Shown piece after piece: positions 56,535 through 64,000 of a stretch of 64,000 nt of DNA (position 1 is its first letter; every line of letters begins with the position of its first letter). A program made the translations under genes and the position numbers. The notes beneath the pieces were generated by a model. The model saw only the letters and a program-made list of their open reading frames with translations. It was not told the origin of the DNA and did not search any database. Origin of the DNA: Sphingomicrobium sp. (lineage in GTDB: Bacteria; Pseudomonadota; Alphaproteobacteria; Sphingomonadales; Sphingomonadaceae). The DNA is taken from positions 186,001 to 250,000 of the forward strand of contig DATCMI010000001.1 in assembly GCA_036563485.1 (NCBI GenBank), read 5' to 3'.

Positions 56535-58094
56535 ATGCAACACGAGCCGGCGGCCCAGTTTCGCGCGCACGAGGTCCGCTCGGGCTCGACCCTGCTTGCG
56601 CGGACGATCCCGAGCCGGTGGCTGATCGCTGGCCTGCTCGCCTATCTCAGCCTTGGCCAACTGCTGCTCTGGCGCTTCCTCGACATGGCGCCGGCCGCCG
56701 CTTTCGCCGTCGCCGCACCCCTGGTGGCGCTGGTCTGCTGGTCCGCCACAAGGCCGCAAGATGAACGCTCCTCTCCAGACCCGCGGCTGGCGGCATTCCT
56801 GATAGCTCTTGCCGCCTCCACGGCCTTGTTCCTGCTCGGCGGCGAAGGGCGGGTCTTCTATTCCAATATCGACTGGCAGGTCCGCGATGCCGTGCTGCGG
56901 GACATGGCGGTAAACCCGTGGTCGTTCGCCTACGAGGCCGGTAGCGAACTGGAGGTCCTACGGGCGCCGCTCGGCATGTATTTCGTGCCGGCGCTGGCGT
57001 GGAAAGCTTTCGGCCCCGTCGCCGGCGACTGGGCGATGCTCGTCCAGAACAGCGTCCTCCTCGCCACGCTGCTGACACTCGCGAGCACGCTTTTCAGCAA
57101 TATGCGCGAGCGGCTGACCGGACTTGCGGTCTTCATTCTCTTCAGCGGCCTCGATGCGCTGGGCGCCCTCGCGACCGGGCGGTGGGCCGACCACCTCGAT
57201 GCGTGGGCGGGGACCGAATTCTCCTCGACCATCACCCTGGCCTTCTGGGTTCCGCACCACGCGCTCGCCGGCTGGTCAGGAGCGCTCGCCTTCCTGCTGT
57301 GGAGCAAGGGCGGGCAATCGATCCGCTTCCTCGTGGCTCTCCCGCCCCTCCTCGCTCTCTGGTCTCCCTTCGCCCTGATCGGAACCTTGCCGTTCGCCGG
57401 TGTCGCGGTCGCAGGTGCGATGCATCGCAAGCAGCTGCACGCGCGCGACCTGCTCGCTCCCGCCCTCACGCTCGCCCTTGCGGCCCCCAGCCTCGTCTAT
57501 CTTAGCGCGGCCTCGCCGTCGGTAGGCGCCGGGCTCAGCGACCTGACCGTGGTGCAATTCCTCTTCTTCGAGGCCGTCGAGACGCTGCCCTATCTCGTGC
57601 CAATCGCTCTCCTCGCCGCACGTTGCCGCGAGCACCGCGCCGCGCTCTGCGTTCCAGCCCTGTGCCTGCTCGTAGCTCCGTGGTTTCGGATCGGCACGTC
57701 GATGGACTTCGCGGCACGCGCCACGATCCCGGCACTCGCGATCCTAGCTTTACTAACCGCCGACGCCCTCGCCCGGCGCCGCGACGGTGCGCCTCGAGGC
57801 GTCCGCATCTGGCTGTGCATGGCGTTGGGCATCGGCACGATCACAGGTGCCGCCGAAGTCACCCGCGCCGCCGTCCACCGGCCCGCGCCACGGCAGGATT
57901 GCTCGTTTATCGACGCCTGGAATCTCAGCTTCGGCCGTTTCCCCAAGGACGCCTATCTGGGGCGGCTAAACGACATGCCGCCGCTCCTCCGCCCGACGAG
58001 CCCCTCGGCGGCCAAACCGTCCGGTCCGGGACCTTGCTCGTTCGACGGCTGGTACCGCCCCCTCCCGCCTGACTTCTCGAAATCGCGAGACTAG
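56535..58094 (+). CDS. GT-C-like polytopic membrane protein A
   Basis: 519 residues, about ten helices, with a large periplasmic loop after helix 2-3 (YSNIDWQVRDAVLRDMAVN) bearing acidic residues as in GT-C glycosyltransferases, and a periplasmic C-terminal tail with two cysteines (QDCSFID, GPCSFDGWYR). It resembles no specific named family. Its ATG is preceded by GGGGGAAG, part of a small hairpin (CCCGC/GCGGG). The next gene starts 2 bases after its stop, so the two are co-translated. Confidence 0.7.
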   Translation: MQHEPAAQFRAHEVRSGSTLLARTIPSRWLIAGLLAYLSLGQLLLWRFLDMAPAAAFAVAAPLVALVCWSATRPQDERSSPDPRLAAFLIALAASTALFLLGGEGRVFYSNIDWQVRDAVLRDMAVNPWSFAYEAGSELEVLRAPLGMYFVPALAWKAFGPVAGDWAMLVQNSVLLATLLTLASTLFSNMRERLTGLAVFILFSGLDALGALATGRWADHLDAWAGTEFSSTITLAFWVPHHALAGWSGALAFLLWSKGGQSIRFLVALPPLLALWSPFALIGTLPFAGVAVAGAMHRKQLHARDLLAPALTLALAAPSLVYLSAASPSVGAGLSDLTVVQFLFFEAVETLPYLVPIALLAARCREHRAALCVPALCLLVAPWFRIGTSMDFAARATIPALAILALLTADALARRRDGAPRGVRIWLCMALGIGTITGAAEVTRAAVHRPAPRQDCSFIDAWNLSFGRFPKDAYLGRLNDMPPLLRPTSPSAAKPSGPGPCSFDGWYRPLPPDFSKSRD

Positions 58095-58096
58095 GG

Positions 58097-59626
58097 ATGG
58101 CCGACCTCGCCCGAACTCCTGCTCGGTTCGAAGCCGAACCGCTGCGAATCGGCGTCGCCACACTGCTCGATAGGCAGGGTGTCTGGTTCGCCGCCATCGC
58201 CTGCCTCGCGCTCTTGCAAGCCGCGTTGATCTTCACGCACGAGCCGTGGCTCGACGAATGGCAGGCGCTGCAGATGGCCTTGCAGTCGCCGACGTTGCCA
58301 GACCTGCTCGCGAACCTCCGCTACGAGGGACATCCGCCGCTCTGGTACCTGATCCTGCGCGCGATCGGATCCCTCGTACCGCCGGCCTGGGTGCTGGCGG
58401 CAGCCCTCGCACCCATCGCGCTCGTGACGAGCGGCGTCATCCTGTTCGCCTCCCCATTCAGCCGCTGGCAGAAGCTCTGCCTCGTCACCGGCGAGCTCAT
58501 CCTGTTCGAATATCTGACAATCTCGCGCAGCCTCAGCCTGGGCGTCTGCCTCGTGCTGGTTGCCTTCGCCGCGCGGCGGAGCCGCTGGGCTTGGCTGGCC
58601 ATCGCGCTCCTGCCGATGTGCGACTTCCTCTTCGGAGTCCTTTCGCTGGCGCTGGTCGTCATCATGTGGCGTGAACGGCGACTCTACCTTCCCGGCGTGG
58701 CGCTCTGGATCGCGTCGGGGCTGCTCGCCGCCTTATCCGTTGCACCACCCAGCGACGCAGCGCCGGCGCTCGGGCCCGGTTCTCCGCTGGCCGAAACCTA
58801 TCACTGGATCACGCGCCTCGGCCTGCTCCTCCTTCCTTTCCCCGTGGGCGCCAACAACGTGCCGCAATGGAGCGCCGACGTGCCGTTCGGGCTTGGCATC
58901 TTGTTAGGCCCGCTGTTCCTTCTGTTCGCATTCAACCAGCTTCGCGAGGACCGGCTGCACATGCTGCTCTTCGCCGGCTTCCTTGCGGTCACTCTCGTCT
59001 TCACGAGCGCGGTATACCCGCTCCACGTCCGGCATCTCAGCCTCGCGGCGCTCTTGCTCATTCTTCTCAAATGGCGGGACGTGGAGCGCGGCAGTCGAGC
59101 GAACGCGGCCTTCGACATCTGGCTCGTCGTCGGCGCGGCCTGCGGCCTCGCGGTAGCGGCCATCAATCTTAGCCAGCCCTTCGACACAGCCGCGTTCGCC
59201 GCCCGCGACATTCACCGCCTCGGCCTTCAGGAGAAGCATTGGCTCGCTTATCCCGGGTCGCGCGCCTCCGGGGTCAGCGCACTGACCGGCATCGAGTTCG
59301 AACCGGTAGGCCGCGGCTGCCGCCAGAGCTTCGTCCGCTGGGACCGCCAGACCGGCGTCGATCCGGCGCAACTCGAAACGTTTTTTCGCCAAGCAATCGC
59401 GCGCTACGGCCGCTTCTATCTGCTGACCGACCGTCCCTTGGCGATGCCGTCCGACCTGATGCGGCTCCTCTCGTTCGTGCCTGGGGGGTACGAGGGCCAG
59501 GAATATCACCTTTATGTCGTCGGTCCGGCTCTCGCCGAGCGCGCCGTGACAGTCCCGCCGTGCAGGCCTGCGAACCGCCTTCCGCTCATCGTGGACCCCG
59601 CCTTTGCCGCCCCATCCGACGGTTAG
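58097..59626 (+). CDS. GT-C-like polytopic membrane protein B
   Basis: 509 residues, about eleven helices. The first periplasmic loop has HEPWLDEWQALQMAL (an acidic D-E motif like the catalytic Asp/Glu of dolichyl-phosphate-mannose-type GT-C enzymes) and YEGHPPLWYLIL. The soluble C-terminal part contains GCRQSFVRWDRQTG and PPCRPANRLP. It probably transfers a sugar from a lipid carrier to a surface molecule; donor and acceptor unknown. Coupled to the gene before it; cpaF follows after 64 bases. Confidence 0.75.
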   Translation: MADLARTPARFEAEPLRIGVATLLDRQGVWFAAIACLALLQAALIFTHEPWLDEWQALQMALQSPTLPDLLANLRYEGHPPLWYLILRAIGSLVPPAWVLAAALAPIALVTSGVILFASPFSRWQKLCLVTGELILFEYLTISRSLSLGVCLVLVAFAARRSRWAWLAIALLPMCDFLFGVLSLALVVIMWRERRLYLPGVALWIASGLLAALSVAPPSDAAPALGPGSPLAETYHWITRLGLLLLPFPVGANNVPQWSADVPFGLGILLGPLFLLFAFNQLREDRLHMLLFAGFLAVTLVFTSAVYPLHVRHLSLAALLLILLKWRDVERGSRANAAFDIWLVVGAACGLAVAAINLSQPFDTAAFAARDIHRLGLQEKHWLAYPGSRASGVSALTGIEFEPVGRGCRQSFVRWDRQTGVDPAQLETFFRQAIARYGRFYLLTDRPLAMPSDLMRLLSFVPGGYEGQEYHLYVVGPALAERAVTVPPCRPANRLPLIVDPAFAAPSDG

Positions 59627-59690
59627 AATTTCTTTAGGCATATTCGGCTACTGCCGAGCCACAGTGAAATAGAAACGAGCGGCTGCAGGC

Positions 59691-61214
59691 ATGAGCGCAT
59701 TCGGAAAGCGTGGTGGAATCGGTGGTGGGCGTCCGAGCTTCGGCGTCGCACGGCCGATGAAGAGCGGACCCGGCGGCGCTCCGGTGGAAGCCGAGCTGCC
59801 GTCCGGTGGCGATCAATTCCCGCCCATCGAAGACCTGGGCGCCGGCGGCGACACTCCGTCGGGCGACGCGATCGGCCAGGGCGGTGCGATGGACCGCCTG
59901 ACCGCGCGGCAGAACGCCAGCGGCGAGGCCGGCAGCAGCAAGGTCGAAGGCTTTGAAGCGGCGGTCCACCGGATCAAGGAACAGGTTCTCCCGCGCCTTC
60001 TGGAGCGCGTCGACCCCGAAGCCGCGGCGACGCTCAACAAGGATGAGTTGGCCGAGGAATTCCGGCCGATCATCGGGGAGGTCCTCGCCGAGCTGAAGAT
60101 CACGCTCAACCGGCGTGAGCAGTTCGCGCTTGAGAAAGTGCTCGTCGACGAGCTTCTCGGGCTCGGGCCGCTGGAAGAATTGCTTGCAGACCCGGCCGTC
60201 AGCGACATCATGGTCAACGGCCCCGACCAGACCTACATCGAACGCAAGGGCAAGCTCGAGCTCGCCCAGATCCAGTTCCGCGACGAAGAGCATCTGTTCC
60301 AGATCGCCCAGCGGATCGTGAACAAGGTCGGCCGCCGCGTCGACCAGACGACCCCGCTCGCCGATGCCCGCCTTCAGGACGGCAGCCGCGTCAACGTCAT
60401 CATCCCGCCGCTGTCCCTTCGCGGCACCGCCATCTCGATCCGCAAATTTTCCGAAAAGCCGATCACGCTCGACATGATGAAGGGCTTCGGGTCGATGTCG
60501 GACAAGATGGCGACGGTGCTGAAGATCGCCGGCGCATCCCGCATGAACGTCATCATCTCGGGCGGTACCGGCTCGGGTAAGACGACGATGCTCAACGCAT
60601 TGTCAAAGATGATCGACCCGGGCGAGCGTGTGATCACGATCGAAGACGCGGCCGAACTCCGGCTTCAGCAGCCGCACTGGCTGCCGCTCGAAACGCGTCC
60701 GCCCAACCTCGAAGGCCAGGGCGCGATCAGCATCGGCGATCTCGTCATCAACGCGCTGCGTATGCGTCCCGACCGCATCATCCTCGGCGAAATTCGCGGC
60801 AAGGAGTGTTTCGACCTTCTTGCAGCCATGAACACCGGCCACGACGGATCGATGGCCACGCTCCACTCCAACTCCCCGCGCGAATGCCTCGCGCGTATGG
60901 AGAACATGGTGATGATGGGCGACATCAAGATCCCGAAGGAAGCCATCAGCCGCCAGATCGCAGACTCGGTCGACCTCATCGTCCAGGTGAAGCGCCTTCG
61001 CGACGGTTCGCGCCGCACCACCAACATCACCGAAGTGATCGGCATGGAAGGCGACGTCATCGTCACCCAGGAGCTGTTCAAGTTCGAGTATCTCGACGAG
61101 ACGGCCGACGGTAAGATCATCGGCGAATATCGCTCGATGGGCCTGCGCCCCTACACGCTGGAAAAGGCCAAGCAGTTCGGCTTCGACCAGCCGTACCTTG
61201 AGGCCTGCCTCTAG
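59691..61214 (+). CDS. cpaF: CpaF/TadA-type pilus secretion ATPase
   Basis: 507 residues. Disordered Gly-rich N-terminus (1-85), then the N-domain and RecA-like motor: Walker A GGTGSGKT (291-298), Asp box IILGEIRGKECFDLL, His box NTGHDGSMATLHSNSPREC. Powers assembly of Flp/Tad pili in Caulobacter-type systems. No other cpa/tad gene is next to it here. Confidence 0.94.
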   Translation: MSAFGKRGGIGGGRPSFGVARPMKSGPGGAPVEAELPSGGDQFPPIEDLGAGGDTPSGDAIGQGGAMDRLTARQNASGEAGSSKVEGFEAAVHRIKEQVLPRLLERVDPEAAATLNKDELAEEFRPIIGEVLAELKITLNRREQFALEKVLVDELLGLGPLEELLADPAVSDIMVNGPDQTYIERKGKLELAQIQFRDEEHLFQIAQRIVNKVGRRVDQTTPLADARLQDGSRVNVIIPPLSLRGTAISIRKFSEKPITLDMMKGFGSMSDKMATVLKIAGASRMNVIISGGTGSGKTTMLNALSKMIDPGERVITIEDAAELRLQQPHWLPLETRPPNLEGQGAISIGDLVINALRMRPDRIILGEIRGKECFDLLAAMNTGHDGSMATLHSNSPRECLARMENMVMMGDIKIPKEAISRQIADSVDLIVQVKRLRDGSRRTTNITEVIGMEGDVIVTQELFKFEYLDETADGKIIGEYRSMGLRPYTLEKAKQFGFDQPYLEACL

Positions 61215-61314
61215 GTTCAACGAACAGCCGCCTGGAGGCTCGCCTCTAAGCGGCTATTGCTCCCATCGTCCCGGGCCTCCATTGCGGAGGAACAACGATC
61301 GTGGAGCTTCGCGC

Positions 61315-62151
61315 ATGAGACTGACCGCCGCACTCGCCTTCGCTTCTACGGCTGTCTTGTCACTGGCAGCCTGCCAGACGGCGGCACCAGTCGCACTCGC
61401 GCCAGCTCACAACGCAGCACTGATCGCCGCAGTGGCGGCGCCGACGCGCACACCGGCGAACCTCGCCCGAGACGTTTACCGGCACCCGGTGGAAACGCTC
61501 AGCTTCTTCGGCGTCCGGCCTGGCGACACGGTTGTCGAGATCTGGCCAGGCGGGGGCTGGTACACCGAGATCCTTGCGCGCTACCTTGCGAGTGGCGGCG
61601 GCAGGCTCGTCCTCGGAACCCTCGACGGCCAGCTCGGCGGCGTCGCCAAGCTGCGCGAGGCCAACCCGGCGCTCTATGCCAATGTCACCGCAGCCACTTT
61701 CCCGGCACTCGACGCAGGCGCCGCGCGCGTGCCCGATGGCAGCGCGGACGTCGTTCTCACCTTTCGCAACGTCCACAATTGGCGAATGGGTTTCCAGCGC
61801 CCGAACAAGCAGGATTATAGCGCCGAAGCGTTCCGCCAGATGTATGCAATGCTGAAGCCCGGCGGTGTGCTCGGAGTGGTCGACCATCGCCTACCGGAAA
61901 GCGCCAGCGAAGAGCGCGAACGCAGCAGCGGCTACATGAAGGTATCGACCGTTCGCCGCCTCGCCGAACAGGCCGGCTTCCGCCTTGCCGCCTCCTCGGA
62001 AATCAACGCCAACCCCCGTGACACCGCCGACTGGCCTGACGGAGTCTGGACGCTGCCGCCCTCGCTGCGGCTGAAGGACAAGGACCGCGAGCGCTACCTG
62101 GCAGTCGGCGAAAGCGACCGCATGACGCTGAAGTTCGTCAAGCCGCGCTGA
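61315..62151 (+). CDS. Lipoprotein with SAM-dependent methyltransferase fold
   Basis: 278 residues from ATG at 61315. Lipoprotein signal (ALAFASTAVLSLAAC, lipidation C20), then a class I methyltransferase domain: motif I GDTVVEIWPGGGWYTEIL (about 70-87), GSADVVLTFRNVHNW and MLKPGGVLGVVDHRLPE. SAM is not known to occur in the periplasm, so the protein may have lost catalysis or use another ligand. Such predicted exported methyltransferase-fold proteins recur in sphingomonads. It follows cpaF but separated by 100 bases. Confidence 0.85.
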   Translation: MRLTAALAFASTAVLSLAACQTAAPVALAPAHNAALIAAVAAPTRTPANLARDVYRHPVETLSFFGVRPGDTVVEIWPGGGWYTEILARYLASGGGRLVLGTLDGQLGGVAKLREANPALYANVTAATFPALDAGAARVPDGSADVVLTFRNVHNWRMGFQRPNKQDYSAEAFRQMYAMLKPGGVLGVVDHRLPESASEERERSSGYMKVSTVRRLAEQAGFRLAASSEINANPRDTADWPDGVWTLPPSLRLKDKDRERYLAVGESDRMTLKFVKPR

Positions 62152-62223
62152 CGGTCGGCGGCGAGCCGCAATTTAGGCTCTTTGTAGAACGGAACTGCGC
62201 TCGTGCGGGGGCATTTCGCCTGC

Positions 62224-63294
62224 ATGAGCAGTGGGCAGAAGATCGGCGTCCTCACCTTTCACAAGTGCATCAACTACGGCTCCTACTGGCAGGCGCGCTG
62301 CCTCGCAGAAGGCCTGCGCGCGCGAGGCCATGACGTCGAACTTCTCGATCACGACTGCGAAGCGGTGCGCCGCGCCGAGATCCGCTGTGCGCTTCAGCCG
62401 ACCCTGCCTGAGCGGACGCCGCGCGACCAAGTGAAGGCCTATGCCGCCAAGACGCGGCGGTTCGTGCGCGCCATATCCGGCCTCCCGCTGTCGAAAAGCT
62501 TCCCGCTTCACCAGCCGGAACGCGCCGGCGAATATGATGCAATCGTGGTCGGCAGCGACGAGGTCTGGAACTTCCGCCACCCCTGGTACGGCAGCAAGCC
62601 ACTGTTCTTCGGCGAAGGGGTGAAGGCGAAACGCTTGCTTTCCTACGCCGCAAGCTTCGGCAACCACAGCGCCTGGGACGGAATCGATCCGGGCTGGGCC
62701 CGCAAGCTCGACCGCTTTTCCGCGATTTCCGTCCGCGACAGCAACAGCTGGCACCTTGTCCGCAACGGCACGCAACGCGAACCGGACATGGTTCTCGATC
62801 CGGTCCTGCAATTCTCAAGCGCGCTGCCCGCGCATTCCGCCGATGAAGGGGAACCCTACGCGCTCGTCTACGGCCACGGCTTCCCCGACTGGCTGAAGCA
62901 CAAGGTGCGCCAATGGGCCGACGACCGCGGCATTCGCCTGATCAGCGTCGGCTATTCCAATGAGTTCGCCGACGAACAGCGCATCGACGCGGACCCCCAC
63001 GAGTTCGCGCGGCTGATGGCGGGATCGTCCGCGGTCATCACCAACTTCTTCCACGGCTGCGTCTTCGCTTTGGTCAACGGCAAGCCCTGGGCATCCGCCC
63101 CGAGCGATTACCGATCGATCAAGATTCCCGACCTCGCATCGAGCCTCGGCGCCGAGCACCGGCTGATCGACCAGGAAACCTCCGCGACCAAGCTCGCCGA
63201 TCTCCTCGAGATGCCGGTCATTCCCGCGGTCGTCGCAAACATCCAGCAAGCCCGCGCCCGCTCCAACGCTTTCCTCGATGCGGCACTTTCCTGA
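62224..63294 (+). CDS. Polysaccharide pyruvyl transferase family protein
   Basis: 356 residues from ATG at 62224; a GTG at 62203 gives 7 more. Family signatures VLTFHKCINYGSYWQARCLAEGL at the N-terminus, DAIVVGSDEVWNF, FSAISVRDSNSWHLV and C-terminal SSAVITNFFHGCVFALVNGKPW (PF04230). Transfers pyruvate ketals to polysaccharide sugars in capsule and exopolysaccharide synthesis. The 3' end overlaps the FrhB-like gene by 17 bases. Confidence 0.9.
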   Translation: MSSGQKIGVLTFHKCINYGSYWQARCLAEGLRARGHDVELLDHDCEAVRRAEIRCALQPTLPERTPRDQVKAYAAKTRRFVRAISGLPLSKSFPLHQPERAGEYDAIVVGSDEVWNFRHPWYGSKPLFFGEGVKAKRLLSYAASFGNHSAWDGIDPGWARKLDRFSAISVRDSNSWHLVRNGTQREPDMVLDPVLQFSSALPAHSADEGEPYALVYGHGFPDWLKHKVRQWADDRGIRLISVGYSNEFADEQRIDADPHEFARLMAGSSAVITNFFHGCVFALVNGKPWASAPSDYRSIKIPDLASSLGAEHRLIDQETSATKLADLLEMPVIPAVVANIQQARARSNAFLDAALS

Positions 63295-64000
63295 GCCGCG
63301 GCCGGACGGGGCCAACCGCCTCGTCAGCCCGGACGAGATCGTCCGGTCGGGTCTCTGCATCGGCTGCGGCAGCTGCGCGGCGACGCAAGGCGGCGCGATG
63401 CAATGGGACCGCGACGGCTTCTTGAAGCCGCAGCTGCCCTCGCCTCGCGAACCGTCCGAAACCTTCTCGCATCAATGCCCCTTCTCGCCCGCTGCGGCCA
63501 ATGAAGACCAGATCGCCGGCGAGCGCTTCCCCGCTCCTGCAGAAATCGATCCACGCATCGGCCGCTTCGTCGCCGCTTATGTCGGTCATGCCGTCGAGGA
63601 CCCGTTCCGCCGCAACGGCAGCTCCGGTGGCCTGACCAGCTGGGTTGCCGCCGAGCTTCTGCGCAGCGGCGCGGTGGACGGCGTTGCGCACGTCGCGCCA
63701 ACCGATCCTGCGAACGAAGGCTTCTTCGCCTACCGCATCTCGCGGAACCTCGAAGACCTCAGCCGGGGCGCGAAGTCGCGCTACTATCCGGTCGAACTAT
63801 CCTCGGTGCTGCGCGAAATCCGCGACACGCCGGGACGCTACGCCGTGGTCGGCGTCCCCTGCTTCATCAAGGCGATCCACTTGCTTCGCCGCCTCGACCC
63901 GGTAATTCGCGAGCGCGTCACGCATACGCTTGGGCTGTTCTGCGGCCACCAGAAGAGCGCGGCGATGGTCGAAAGCTTCGCCTGGCAGCTCGGCACGGAA
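63278..64000 (+). CDS. FrhB-like [4Fe-4S] protein, probably exopolysaccharide-linked (partial)
   Basis: First 241 codons visible; runs off the right edge. ATG at 63278 overlaps the pyruvyl-transferase gene. N-terminal ferredoxin-like cluster CIGCGSC (C27, C30, C33) and C67 (HQCPFSP), then the coenzyme F420 hydrogenase/dehydrogenase beta-subunit core (GSSGGLTSWVAAELL, AVVGVPCFIKAIHLL, LGLFCGHQKSA; PF04432 and PF04422). In bacteria without F420 such genes accompany pyruvyl-transferase genes in polysaccharide loci; their electron donor and substrate are unknown. Confidence 0.87.
   Translation, partial: MRHFPEPRPDGANRLVSPDEIVRSGLCIGCGSCAATQGGAMQWDRDGFLKPQLPSPREPSETFSHQCPFSPAAANEDQIAGERFPAPAEIDPRIGRFVAAYVGHAVEDPFRRNGSSGGLTSWVAAELLRSGAVDGVAHVAPTDPANEGFFAYRISRNLEDLSRGAKSRYYPVELSSVLREIRDTPGRYAVVGVPCFIKAIHLLRRLDPVIRERVTHTLGLFCGHQKSAAMVESFAWQLGTE

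Overview
The window is high-GC chromosomal DNA that looks like a member of the Sphingomonadaceae (Sphingomonas or a close relative). The pointers are a Sphingomonas/Caulobacter-type TonB-dependent receptor beside a tryptophan-halogenase homologue, an Entner-Doudoroff operon including glucokinase, an F1-only atp operon with a short epsilon subunit, ctaA, and many small conserved hypotheticals. Gene density is very high. No gene-free stretch exceeds 300 bases, apart from 25399-25885, which carries one 21-codon ORF and some hairpins. I saw no rRNA, CRISPR array, insertion sequence, prophage or plasmid functions.

Layout. 1-12.9 kb is a sugar-uptake and catabolism island: halogenase-like enzyme (partial), TonB-dependent receptor, LacI regulator, FucP-type and GPH-type sugar permeases, then eda, glk, edd and zwf as one leftward operon. 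A near-palindrome ATACGTATTC lies before lacI/receptor and before zwf, with a weaker relative between the two permeases. 12.9-25.4 kb is core metabolism and regulation: an MFS transporter, tRNA-Gln, ilvE, proC, ybjN-like, BMFP-like, tspO, tlyA, dxs, a Zur-like gene with a MerC-like gene, ctaA, cutA and two Crp/Fnr regulators. 25.6-38 kb holds a tiny membrane peptide, rplM-rpsI, an FkbM methyltransferase, trmL, an ArsR/SRPBCC pair, an amidohydrolase, a marR-emrA-emrB-aldo/keto reductase efflux operon, tRNA-Gly, a CinA-like gene, map, and a cytidylyltransferase/CDP-glycerol-transferase-like pair.

38.4-51.3 kb contains glnB (P-II), a small HTH gene, hemF, a GNAT, lipB, two related small lipoproteins, the queE-queC-DUF3147 operon, hslO, a scar with two gene remnants, priA, a CPBP protease and ada. 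51.4-56.5 kb is atpH-A-G-D-(small four-cysteine protein)-C. 56.5-64 kb is envelope and surface biology: two GT-C-like membrane proteins, a CpaF/TadA ATPase, a lipoprotein with a methyltransferase fold, and a polysaccharide pyruvyl transferase gene overlapping an FrhB-like gene cut by the right edge.

How the genes fit together: the first 13 kb could take a glucose-yielding carbohydrate from the outer membrane to pyruvate plus glyceraldehyde-3-phosphate, apart from 6-phosphogluconolactonase, which is not here. A recurring architectural feature is that all ten convergent gene pairs abut or overlap, six of them by a shared 4-base stop palindrome, which leaves no room for ordinary terminators.
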